Assembly: GCF_035938995.1 (NCBI RefSeq)
Contig: NZ_DASZGI010000210.1
Location: 1 to 7,216, forward strand
Source of the DNA: DASZGI01 sp035938995
GTDB taxonomy: Bacteria > Actinomycetota > Actinomycetes > Streptomycetales > Catenulisporaceae
Direction of reading: 5' to 3'
DNA: 7,216 nt
In this document: piece after piece, positions 1 to 5,618 of the stretch
Position numbering within the stretch: position 1 is the stretch's first letter
How the letters are laid out: every line of letters starts with the position of its first letter
Notes under the pieces: generated by a model
Seen by the model: only the letters and a program-made list of their open reading frames with translations
Databases searched by the model: none
What the model was told of the DNA's origin: nothing
Program-made: the position numbers and the translations under genes

Positions 1-894
1 GTAGCGCTTAGGCGCACCGGCCGTGCGTTGCCAGCCGATGGCGATCCCGATCTGGCTCAACCCGACGACGACCGCAAGGACCGGGGTTCCGGCGACGGCG
101 CTTATCCCGACGACAACGGCGAGCCCGGCTGCCCCGAAGACACCGCGGCCTGCGGCCGGAGCGATCTGCGACGCGGACTTGGGCGGCGCAGACTTGGGCG
201 ACGCAGCCTTCGGCGGTGCGGTGGGCTCCAGCGAGGTGGGCTCGACGTCGTTCTCGTGAGCGAGCGGCTCGTCATCGAAGCGGTCCAGGTCGCGCTCGTA
301 ACCGGGCGGATCGTAGGAGTCGTAGGAGGAGGCGGGGCCGGGGATGGGCCTCCTCGGCTCGAAGGACTCGAAATCGCGATCGCTCCCCGGCGCGTGCGAG
401 CGGTCCCAGTCGGATTCGGACCAGTCGGGCTCGGCCCGATCGTGCGCGGCCCGCTCGCGCTCGGTCCACTGCGGCTCGGGCCACGTAGGTCCGGGCGCGG
501 CAGGCGGATCCGTCCAGCCAGCCTCATCCCAGCGCGGCTCGGCCGACGACGCTTCCCGCCACGCCTGCGGATCCCAGCCGAGACCGGACTGCTCCCACTG
601 CGGGTCGTACCCGGCGGGCTTCGGATAATCCGATGCCGGATAATCCGGCGAAGCGTATTCAGCGCGCGGGTAATCCGCCGGGGAGAACTCAGAGCTGGAA
701 TATTCCGGTCGGCCGTATTCCTCGTACTGGGGCTGTGGATAATCGCCGGGCTCACGCTGATACTCGCCCGGCCGATGTTGCGGCGGGACCTCTGGGTAGT
801 CCTCGTGCGGCTGGCCGCGCCGGCGGCGGCCACGCCCGGCCCCACCGCCGGGCTCGGCCTGGGGATCCTGCTCGTAGTCGTATCCGTTGCTCAT
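1..894 (-). CDS. Tyr/Trp-rich disordered membrane protein, partial (3' end outside window)
   Basis: The reverse strand is open from an ATG at 894 through the window edge: 298 codons without a stop. I do not recognise a named family. Residues 1-245 are low-complexity and hydrophilic (Pro, Gly, Asp, Glu, Tyr, Trp, Ser) with a short Arg cluster near residues 21-26. Residues 58-92 hold seven pentads, each an acidic residue followed by Tyr or Phe. Residues 100-163 hold nine Trp, mostly in pairs five residues apart. Residues 227-241 hold three Pro-Lys pentads. From about residue 251 a Gly/Ala/Val/Ile stretch with a Gly-Thr-Pro break at 269-271 looks like one or two membrane helices, and the chain continues off the window. 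There is no signal peptide, so the long tail is probably cytoplasmic. It starts 13 nt after the moaD stop, suggesting one transcript. Function unknown; it could be a scaffold or an envelope-associated protein. Frame confidence rests on the absence of stops and the coherent repeats. Confidence 0.85.
   Translation of the reverse strand, partial: MSNGYDYEQDPQAEPGGGAGRGRRRRGQPHEDYPEVPPQHRPGEYQREPGDYPQPQYEEYGRPEYSSSEFSPADYPRAEYASPDYPASDYPKPAGYDPQWEQSGLGWDPQAWREASSAEPRWDEAGWTDPPAAPGPTWPEPQWTERERAAHDRAEPDWSESDWDRSHAPGSDRDFESFEPRRPIPGPASSYDSYDPPGYERDLDRFDDEPLAHENDVEPTSLEPTAPPKAASPKSAPPKSASQIAPAAGRGVFGAAGLAVVVGISAVAGTPVLAVVVGLSQIGIAIGWQRTAGAPKRY
171..215 (-). repeat. Three tandem 15-bp repeats encoding Pro-Lys pentads
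   Basis: Three 15-bp units (171-185, 186-200, 201-215) are near-identical at the DNA level, differing at a few positions each. On the reverse strand they encode PPKAA, SPKSA and PPKSA (residues 227-241), immediately before the membrane segment. In-frame tandem units like these change copy number readily. Confidence 0.8.
619..723 (-). repeat. Seven acidic-aromatic pentapeptide repeats (coding)
   Basis: Residues 58-92 of the leftward membrane protein have an acidic residue followed by Tyr or Phe at every fifth position: aromatics at 60, 65, 70 (Phe), 75, 80, 85 and 90. At the DNA level the 15-bp units are diverged but several share GATTATCCG-like cores. TAT and GAA/GAT codons, rare elsewhere in this window, are common here. 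Confidence 0.85.
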
Positions 895-907
895 GGCGGG
901 CGCCGGT

Positions 908-1276
908 TCACCCTCCGGCGAAGGGCGGCAGGACCTCGACGACCGCGCCGGACCGGATCTCCACGGTCTCCGGATCGCGCTTGCCGACCGGCGCCCCGTC
1001 GACCAGGAACGAGGAGCGCCGCAGCACCACGGCCAGCCGCTCGCCCGCCTGTCCCCGGGTCGCGACCGCCTCGGTCAGCGCCCGTCCCAAAGTCGTCGCG
1101 CGGGTCTCCTCCTCGGCGGTGCCTGCGGCTTCCCGGGCAGCGGCCCAGTAACGGAGGGTCGCGACGCCGCGCTCGCCCGTAGCGGGCGATTCGCCTTGCC
1201 GCGCGGCCTTACCGGACAGAGCCGTGCGGGATGGAGCTGTGCCTGATAGACCCGTGTCTGACATAGCTGTGTCCAT
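908..1276 (-). CDS. MoaD/ThiS-family sulfur carrier protein (MoaD-like)
   Basis: This 122-residue protein has a beta-grasp ubiquitin-like core from about residue 38 (VATLRYWAAAREAAG) to the end, which closes with LPPFAGG. The exposed C-terminal Gly-Gly is the site that is adenylated and turned into a thiocarboxylate in this family; the PPxAGG ending resembles MoaD (small subunit of molybdopterin synthase) more than ThiS. Residues 1-37 are a Ser/Thr/Gly/Ala-rich extension not expected in the usual 80-90 residue family member. The ATG at 1276 is chosen because an AGGAGG-type ribosome site (1288-1297 on the reverse strand) lies 11-12 nt upstream; the next in-frame ATG (1264) is too far from it, and I see no ATG or GTG start nearer the core. 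It is followed after 13 nt by the membrane-protein gene. A more specialised sulfur-transfer role, for example in thiamine or cysteine metabolism, is possible. Confidence 0.85.
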   Translation of the reverse strand: MDTAMSDTGLSGTAPSRTALSGKAARQGESPATGERGVATLRYWAAAREAAGTAEEETRATTLGRALTEAVATRGQAGERLAVVLRRSSFLVDGAPVGKRDPETVEIRSGAVVEVLPPFAGG

Positions 1277-1287
1277 CGTGTGCTCGA

Positions 1288-1297
1288 CCCTCCTCCC
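1288..1297 (-). promoter_or_regulatory. Ribosome binding site of the moaD-like gene
   Basis: On the reverse strand the run GGGAGGAGGG stands 11 nt before the ATG at 1276. It is the strongest purine-rich site in this leader and selects the longer start with the 37-residue N-terminal extension. Confidence 0.7.
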
Positions 1298-1382
1298 ACC
1301 TCTCGGCGCGACCCCACAAAGGTACCGGTGCCTGGCGACGCGCAGCGCACGTATGCGGGATCGTGTGCGCAGGAAGCAACCG

Positions 1383-1415
1383 GACGCTCACAGCGTCACC
1401 CAATTCGGACTGGGT
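1383..1415. repeat. Two back-to-back inverted repeats
   Basis: The first is a perfect palindrome with 6-bp arms and a 3-nt centre, GACGCT-CAC-AGCGTC (1383-1397). The second begins at the next base, with arms ACCCA (1398-1402) and TGGGT (1411-1415) around 8 nt. They sit 107-139 nt upstream of the moaD-like start and about 270 nt upstream of glnR. They could be a repressor site or stem-loops in the leftward leader RNA; neither is followed by a T-run, so they are not classical terminators. Confidence 0.6.
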
Positions 1416-1473
1416 CGTTCGCCATTGCGCAAGTACCCGCGACACCCCTCCGATAACGAAGCGAGAAAGGTTC

Positions 1474-1489
1474 GTCACCCCGCAGACAC
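1474..1489 (+). promoter_or_regulatory. Possible GlnR half-box pair overlapping a candidate -35
   Basis: GTCAC (1474-1478) and GACAC (1485-1489) are separated by 6 nt, matching the gTnAc-n6-GaAAc form of a GlnR box with one mismatch. The bases CAGACA (1483-1488) could be a -35, with TATTCT (1507-1512) as -10 and an 18-nt spacer, so a bound regulator would cover the -35. Only one pair is good; the neighbouring half-sites are out of register. This is a candidate only. Confidence 0.3.
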
Positions 1490-1559
1490 ATCACGTCCAT
1501 GTCCGCTATTCTGCACTTCTGAGGATCCAGGCGACGAGGCCACTGGGTCCTCGCCGTAT

Positions 1560-1597
1560 TTTACGAGCAGGTTACAGAAGCCTCACGAGCTGTTTGC
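1560..1597 (-). promoter_or_regulatory. Candidate GlnR/MtrA-type operator: four half-sites at 11-bp spacing
   Basis: Read on the reverse strand, four pentamers follow one another with exactly 6 nt between them: GCAAA (1597-1593), GTGAG (1586-1582), GTAAC (1575-1571) and GTAAA (1564-1560). All begin with G and have A at position four. The known GlnR box alternates gTnAc and GaAAc at the same spacing. On the forward strand two 16-bp blocks starting at 1560 and 1582 match at 11 of 16 positions, a 22-bp direct repeat. It lies 86-123 nt upstream of the glnR start, so autoregulation is plausible. Streptomyces MtrA recognises similar GTnAC repeats and is an alternative. Confidence 0.45.
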
Positions 1598-1665
1598 GCG
1601 GTGTGGGCGCCGGCAGTGTGATCGCTCTGAAAGATCGCGTCCGCGCGCAACCCGTGCGGCACGGC

Positions 1666-1673
1666 GGAAGGAG
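1666..1673 (+). promoter_or_regulatory. Ribosome binding site of glnR
   Basis: GGAAGGAG ends 9 nt before the ATG at 1683, good Shine-Dalgarno spacing. This supports the start that gives the N-terminus typical of GlnR rather than any upstream start in the same open frame, which extends back to 1224. Confidence 0.85.
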
Positions 1674-1682
1674 TACCACGAC

Positions 1683-2390
1683 ATGGCCACCCTCCTCCTG
1701 TTGACCAACGCCCTCGCTCCGTCTGCCGAGGTCCTGCCAGCCCTTGGGCTGCTCCTTCACACAGTGCGGGTCGCCCCGGCAGAAGCTTCCGCCCTGATGG
1801 ACACCGCTCCCGCCGACGTGCTACTCGTCGACGGCCGCCGCGAACTGCCGGCCACCCGGTCGCTGTGCCGGGTGCTGCGGACCACCGGCCTGGACTGCCC
1901 GATGCTGCTGATCACCACTGAGGGCGGCCTCGCCGCGGTCACGGCCGAGTGGGGCGTGGACGACGTGCTGCTCGACACCTCCGGGCCGGCCGAGGTCGAG
2001 GCCCGCATCCGGCTGGCGGTCGGCCGGCTGGCCGCGGCCGCCGGCACCGAGGACCTCCCGCTGGAGATCCGCAACGGCGACCTCACCATCGACGAGGCCA
2101 CCTACACCGCGCGGCTGCGCAACCGCATCCTGGACCTGACGTTCAAGGAGTTCGAGCTGCTGAAGTACCTGGCCCAGCACCCGGGCCGGGTGTTCACCCG
2201 GGCGCAGTTGCTCCAGGAAGTCTGGGGCTACGACTACTTCGGCGGCACGCGCACGGTGGACGTCCACGTGCGGCGCCTACGGGCGAAGCTCGGCACCGAG
2301 CACGAGCAGCTCATCGGCACGGTCCGGAACGTCGGATACCGCTTCGTGAACCCGGAGAAGCGCGCCGACCGCGAGTCCGTACGCGTCTGA
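1683..2390 (+). CDS. glnR: GlnR, OmpR/PhoB-family orphan nitrogen response regulator
   Basis: The 235-residue protein is an orthologue of actinobacterial GlnR, which controls ammonium assimilation and transport, nitrate/nitrite use and other nitrogen genes by binding gTnAc/GaAAc boxes. Residues 1-115 form a receiver-like domain; the N-terminus (LLLLTNA then LPALGLLLH) closely matches my memory of Streptomyces GlnR. Asp50 sits in VDGRR with Arg52 after it. In this family that Asp is reported to stay unphosphorylated and to hold the dimer together by charge contacts, so no partner kinase is expected, and none is encoded here. Residues about 130-222 are a winged helix: FKEFELLKYLAQHPGRVFTR from 154, then the recognition helix TRTVDVHVRRLRAKL at 189-203. 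The chain ends soon after VGYRFVNPEK, apparently lacking the longer acidic/Ala-rich tail I recall in S. coelicolor GlnR. mshD follows after 37 nt. Confidence 0.96.
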   Translation: MATLLLLTNALAPSAEVLPALGLLLHTVRVAPAEASALMDTAPADVLLVDGRRELPATRSLCRVLRTTGLDCPMLLITTEGGLAAVTAEWGVDDVLLDTSGPAEVEARIRLAVGRLAAAAGTEDLPLEIRNGDLTIDEATYTARLRNRILDLTFKEFELLKYLAQHPGRVFTRAQLLQEVWGYDYFGGTRTVDVHVRRLRAKLGTEHEQLIGTVRNVGYRFVNPEKRADRESVRV

Positions 2391-2415
2391 ATGCCCTGAC
2401 AATCCCGCGACGTCA

Positions 2416-2427
2416 TAGTCTGGCGGG
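2416..2427 (+). promoter_or_regulatory. Candidate leaderless -10 element of mshD
   Basis: TAGTCT (2416-2421) fits the actinobacterial -10 form TANNNT and is followed by six bases, GGCGGG, then the ATG at 2428. That puts the expected transcription start at or next to the A of the start codon. The only purine-rich run touches the ATG and is too close to act as a ribosome site. CTGACA (2396-2401) resembles a -35 but the spacer would be only 14 nt. mshD may therefore be transcribed on its own, as well as by read-through from glnR. Confidence 0.5.
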
Positions 2428-3396
2428 ATGACGGATGGTTTCTCGCCGACGGTGCAACAGGAACCGGAGCGGCTCGCGGACGCCGACCGGGTCGCGGTCA
2501 CCGGGCTGATCGAGGCGGTGGCCGGAGCGGACGGCGTCGGCCCGGTGTCTGAGGACGGGCGCCTAGCGGTCGAGCACGGCCGGACCGGTGCCCTGCATTT
2601 GGTGGCGCGCGACGCCGCCGAATCGGTGATCGGTTACCTGTACCTCGGCCCTGTTGAAGACGGCGGCGACCGCACCGCCGAGCTGTGCGTCGCACCCGCC
2701 TTCCGGCGCCACGGAGCCGGAGGCGCTTTGATCTCCCGAGCCATCGAGGAGACGAGCGGCACGCTGCGCGCCTGGGCGCACGGAGACCTCCCTGGGGCGA
2801 AGGCGCTCGCAGCGCACTCCGGCTTCACCGCTGTCCGGGATTTGCGGCTGCTGGAGTTGGAGATCGGACCGGGCAGCGAGTGGGCCCAGCGCGCGGCCGA
2901 TTCGGGCGCACACCGCCAGGAGGCCGGCCCCGCCGCGTCCGGCCGGATCAGGGCCTTTCAGCCGGGACAGGACGAAGCGGCATGGCTCGCGCTGAACGCC
3001 GCCGCCTTCGCGCACCACCCCGAGCAGGGCCGCTGGACCGAGCGCGACCTGGCCGAGCGGATGGCCGAACCGTGGTTCGACCCGGCCGGATTCCTGCTGT
3101 TCGAGCGGGACGGGCGCCTCGTCGGCTTCCACTGGACCAAGGTGCACCCGGCCGGAGAGTACGGACCGGGGCCGGTCGGCGAAATCTACGTCCTCGGCGT
3201 CCACCCCGACGCCGCCGGTGCCGGGCTCGGCCGGCTGCTGGCGGACGCCGGCCTCAACCATCTGGCGCAACTTGGCCTTCGATCCGTCGTGCTGTACGTG
3301 GACGGCGACAACGATCCGGCGCTGCGGCTCTACGCGTCACTCGGATTTCGCACGCGTTCGGTGGACGGACTGTACGAACGACCTAGATCGAGGTAA
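2428..3396 (+). CDS. mshD: Mycothiol synthase (acetyl-CoA:Cys-GlcN-Ins acetyltransferase)
   Basis: MshD catalyses the last step of mycothiol synthesis, acetylating the cysteine amine of Cys-GlcN-Ins with acetyl-CoA in the cytoplasm. The 322-residue length fits the family, which is two tandem GNAT domains. The N-terminal domain (about 1-140) has the CoA loop VAPAFRRHGAGGAL from residue 88. A short Gly/Ala-rich linker precedes the catalytic C-terminal domain (about 170-320), which contains FAHHPEQG, WFDPAGFLLFE, LVGFHWTK, then EIYVLGVHPDAAGAGLG with Glu252 and the CoA loop at 258-268, and LYVDGDN around 289-295. Glu252 aligns with the active-site Glu234 discussed for M. tuberculosis MshD (from memory). 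The glnR-mshD order matches Rv0818-Rv0819. The start is set by the leaderless -10 element and by the homologous N-terminus. Confidence 0.96.
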   Translation: MTDGFSPTVQQEPERLADADRVAVTGLIEAVAGADGVGPVSEDGRLAVEHGRTGALHLVARDAAESVIGYLYLGPVEDGGDRTAELCVAPAFRRHGAGGALISRAIEETSGTLRAWAHGDLPGAKALAAHSGFTAVRDLRLLELEIGPGSEWAQRAADSGAHRQEAGPAASGRIRAFQPGQDEAAWLALNAAAFAHHPEQGRWTERDLAERMAEPWFDPAGFLLFERDGRLVGFHWTKVHPAGEYGPGPVGEIYVLGVHPDAAGAGLGRLLADAGLNHLAQLGLRSVVLYVDGDNDPALRLYASLGFRTRSVDGLYERPRSR

Positions 3397-3436
3397 AGCT
3401 TTCAGAACGGATGAGTGCGTGCTCGTCCGCCTGGTG

Positions 3437-3464
3437 TCTCACCGGTGGAAACCCGCCGTTCATC
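3437..3464 (+). promoter_or_regulatory. Weak PHO-box-like repeats upstream of ppk
   Basis: The 89-bp gap before ppk contains TCTCACC (3437-3443), GGAAACC (3447-3453) and GTTCATC (3458-3464). Compared with the PhoP direct-repeat core GTTCACC they match 5, 4 and 6 of 7 positions, at steps of 10 and 11 bp. Streptomyces ppk is known to be under PhoP control, so this is a reasonable place for a site, but the middle repeat is poor. It also contains the 8-bp palindrome CACCGGTG (3440-3447). Confidence 0.25.
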
Positions 3465-3485
3465 TTTACGTGCGAAAGTTGGATC

Positions 3486-5618
3486 ATGGAACCGCCCGCA
3501 GACCCACCGCGATTCCTCGACCGCGAGGCCTCGTGGCTGCAGTTCAACAGCCGGGTCCTGGAGCTGGCCGAGGACAAGGAAGTGCCCCTGCTGGAGCGGG
3601 CCAAGTTCAGCGCCATCTTCGCCAACAACCTCGACGAGTTCTTCATGGTCCGGGTCGCCGGGCTCAAGCGGCGGATCGCCACCGGGGCGGCCGGGACCAC
3701 CGCCTCCGGCCTCACCCACCGCGAGGTGCTGCAGCGGATATGGGCGGACTCGCGGGAACAGATGCGCCGCCACGCGCAGAACTTCCAGGAGCAGCTGCGC
3801 CCTGAGCTGTCGGCGCACGGGATCGAACTGCTGCGCTGGGCCGACCTGGACGCCGAGCGGCAGGAGCGGTTGTACGCGCTCTTCCGGGAGCGGATCTTCC
3901 CGGTGCTCACCCCTCTGGCCGTGGATCCGGCGCACCCCTTCCCCTACATATCCGGGCTCTCCCTCAACCTCGCCGTCCTGGTGCGCAACCCGGTGACCGG
4001 CAACGAGCACTTCGCCCGGGTCAAGGTGCCGCCGCTGCTGCCCCGCTTCATCGAGGCCAGCGAGGGCCACTTCATCCCGCTCGAGGACCTCATCGCGGAG
4101 CACCTGCCGCACCTGTTCAACGGCATGGAGGTGCTCGGCCACCACGCCTTCCGGGTCACCCGGAACGAGGACGTGGAGGTCGAGGGGGACGAGTCGCAGA
4201 ACCTCCTGGAGACGCTGGAGCGGGAGCTGGTGCGCCGCCGCTTCGGCCCGCCGGTCCGGCTCGAGGTCGAGGAGACGATCGACCCGGCCGTGCTCGAGCT
4301 GCTGGTCCGCGAGCTGGGGGTGAGCGACGCCGAGGTCTTCCGGCTGCCCGCGCCGCTGGACCTGACCGGGCTGTTCACCGTCGCGAACGAGGAGCGCCCG
4401 GAGCTCAAGTTCCCGCCCTTCGCCACCGCGCTGCACCGCGACCTGGCCGAGTACGAGGGCACGCAGGGCATCGACGTGTTCGCCGCGATGCGCCAGCGCG
4501 ACATCCTGCTGCACCACCCCTACGACTCGTTCACCACCTCGGTGCAGGCCTTCCTGGAGCAGGCCGCCGAGGACCCGGATGTGCGCGCGATCAAGCAGAC
4601 GCTCTACCGCACGAGCGGCGACTCCCCGATCGTGGACGCGCTGATCGACGCGGCCGAGGCGGGCAAGGAGGTGCTCGTCCTGGTCGAGATCAAGGCGCGG
4701 TTCGACGAGCACGCGAACATCGTGTGGGCGCGCAAGCTCGAGCAGGCCGGCTGCCACGTGGTCTACGGCCTGATGGGGCTTAAGACGCACTGCAAGCTGT
4801 CACTGGTGGTGCGTCAGGAAGGCAGCCGGCTGCGCCGTTACGCGCATATCGGCACCGGCAACTACAACCCGAAGACCGCCCGCCAGTACGAGGACTTGGG
4901 CCTGCTCACCTGCGATCCACAGGTCGGCGAGGATCTGACGCACCTGTTCAACCGGCTGTCCGGCTACTCGCGCACCACCACCTACCGCAGGCTGCTGACC
5001 GCGCCGAACGGACTGCGCGACGGGCTGATCGAGCGGATCGACCGGGAGCGGGAGAAGCTGAGCGGCGGCCGTCGCGGCGCCGGGCGCACCGCGCGCATCC
5101 GGATGAAGATGAACTCGCTGGTGGACGAGGCGATCATCGACGCGCTGTACGCGGCGTCGCAGGCCGGCGTGCCGATCGAGATCGACGTGCGCGGGATGTG
5201 CGCGCTGCGGCCCGGGGTGCCCGGCCTGTCCGAGACGATCCGGGTGCGCAGCGTCCTCGGCCGCTTCCTGGAGCACTCGCGGATCTACGTGTTCGGCAAC
5301 GAGGTTCCGGCCGCCGCGACCGGCCGGGGCGGGGGCGAGCCGCCCGAGGTGTGGATCGGCTCGGCCGACATGATGCACCGCAACCTGGACCGGCGGGTCG
5401 AGGCCCTGGTGCTGATCACCGATCCCGGCCACCGGCGTTCGCTGGCCGGGATGATCGACACCGTCTTCGAGGACGACGCCTCCTGCTGGGAGCTGGCGTC
5501 CGACGGGCTGTGGAGCCGGCGGACCGGGACGGACGGCGGTCCGCTGCGCGACATCCAGGAATCGCTGATCGAGTCGCGCAACCAGGCACTGGCCGCCCGC
5601 CGAGCACGGATGGGCTAG
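3486..5618 (+). CDS. ppk: Polyphosphate kinase 1
   Basis: PPK1 reversibly transfers the gamma phosphate of ATP onto inorganic polyphosphate, and in Streptomyces also acts in ADP-to-ATP regeneration. From the ATG at 3486 the product is 710 residues, within the usual 690-770. The N-terminal domain opens with RFLDREASWLQFN and NNLDEFFMVRVAG (47-59); Asn47/Asn48 lie in the ATP-contact region. The middle has VDPAHPFPYISGLSLNLAV and FARVKVPP. In the two phospholipase-D-like C-terminal domains come LHHPYDSF, LYRTSGDSPIVDALIDAAE, and KTHCKLSLV with the autophosphorylated His at 435. The second conserved His is 631 in SADMMHRNLDRR. All catalytic parts look intact. The frame is open back to an ATG at 3411, but the extra 25 residues (Cys-rich, no family resemblance) precede the conserved block and are not supported. 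The ribosome site at 3486 is weak. Downstream CHAD and Nudix genes suggest a polyphosphate operon. Confidence 0.96.
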   Translation: MEPPADPPRFLDREASWLQFNSRVLELAEDKEVPLLERAKFSAIFANNLDEFFMVRVAGLKRRIATGAAGTTASGLTHREVLQRIWADSREQMRRHAQNFQEQLRPELSAHGIELLRWADLDAERQERLYALFRERIFPVLTPLAVDPAHPFPYISGLSLNLAVLVRNPVTGNEHFARVKVPPLLPRFIEASEGHFIPLEDLIAEHLPHLFNGMEVLGHHAFRVTRNEDVEVEGDESQNLLETLERELVRRRFGPPVRLEVEETIDPAVLELLVRELGVSDAEVFRLPAPLDLTGLFTVANEERPELKFPPFATALHRDLAEYEGTQGIDVFAAMRQRDILLHHPYDSFTTSVQAFLEQAAEDPDVRAIKQTLYRTSGDSPIVDALIDAAEAGKEVLVLVEIKARFDEHANIVWARKLEQAGCHVVYGLMGLKTHCKLSLVVRQEGSRLRRYAHIGTGNYNPKTARQYEDLGLLTCDPQVGEDLTHLFNRLSGYSRTTTYRRLLTAPNGLRDGLIERIDREREKLSGGRRGAGRTARIRMKMNSLVDEAIIDALYAASQAGVPIEIDVRGMCALRPGVPGLSETIRVRSVLGRFLEHSRIYVFGNEVPAAATGRGGGEPPEVWIGSADMMHRNLDRRVEALVLITDPGHRRSLAGMIDTVFEDDASCWELASDGLWSRRTGTDGGPLRDIQESLIESRNQALAARRARMG

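Larger units (their letters stand above)
1277..1682. other. Divergent intergenic region between moaD-like gene and glnR
   Basis: This 406-bp stretch separates two divergent starts and I see no credible gene in it; small open frames here lack ribosome sites and family resemblance. It holds two adjacent inverted repeats (1383-1397 and 1398-1415), a GTCAC-n6-GACAC element overlapping a candidate -35 (1474-1489), a candidate -10 TATTCT (1507-1512), a TATTTT stretch (1557-1562), and four pentamers at exact 11-bp steps (1560-1597). It is locally more AT-rich than the coding sequence around 1440-1600, as expected of a promoter zone. I could not find a convincing promoter for the leftward gene. Confidence 0.8.

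Noticed and set aside
102..845. Leftward 247-codon frame starting GTG at 845
   Set aside because: It is in a different reverse frame from the gene starting at 894. Its translation is Arg/Ser/Pro-rich shadow sequence without domains, and the 894 frame is open throughout the same span.
28..1182. Long rightward open frame (384 codons) over the left part of the window
   Set aside because: It is antisense to the membrane-protein and moaD-like genes. Its translation is Arg/Pro/Gly/Leu-rich noise, whereas the reverse strand gives a MoaD ending in AGG and ordered pentad repeats.
1530..1557. Hairpin around CGAGG...CCTCG upstream of glnR
   Set aside because: Only five pairs with a 9-nt loop; not extended by flanking bases and not followed by a T-run.
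2396..2421. Classical -35/-10 pair CTGACA and TAGTCT before mshD
   Set aside because: The spacer is 14 bp, too short for a housekeeping promoter; only the -10 position relative to the ATG is retained as evidence.
3411..3485. 25-residue N-terminal extension of ppk from the ATG at 3411
   Set aside because: The extension is Cys/Trp-containing, unlike PPK1 N-termini, and would occupy nearly the whole gap after mshD. The ATG at 3486 directly precedes the conserved RFLDRE block.
3402..4790. Leftward 462-codon frame opposite ppk
   Set aside because: Antisense shadow of a gene with very high third-position GC; ppk covers the span with full conservation and the shadow has no recognisable family.
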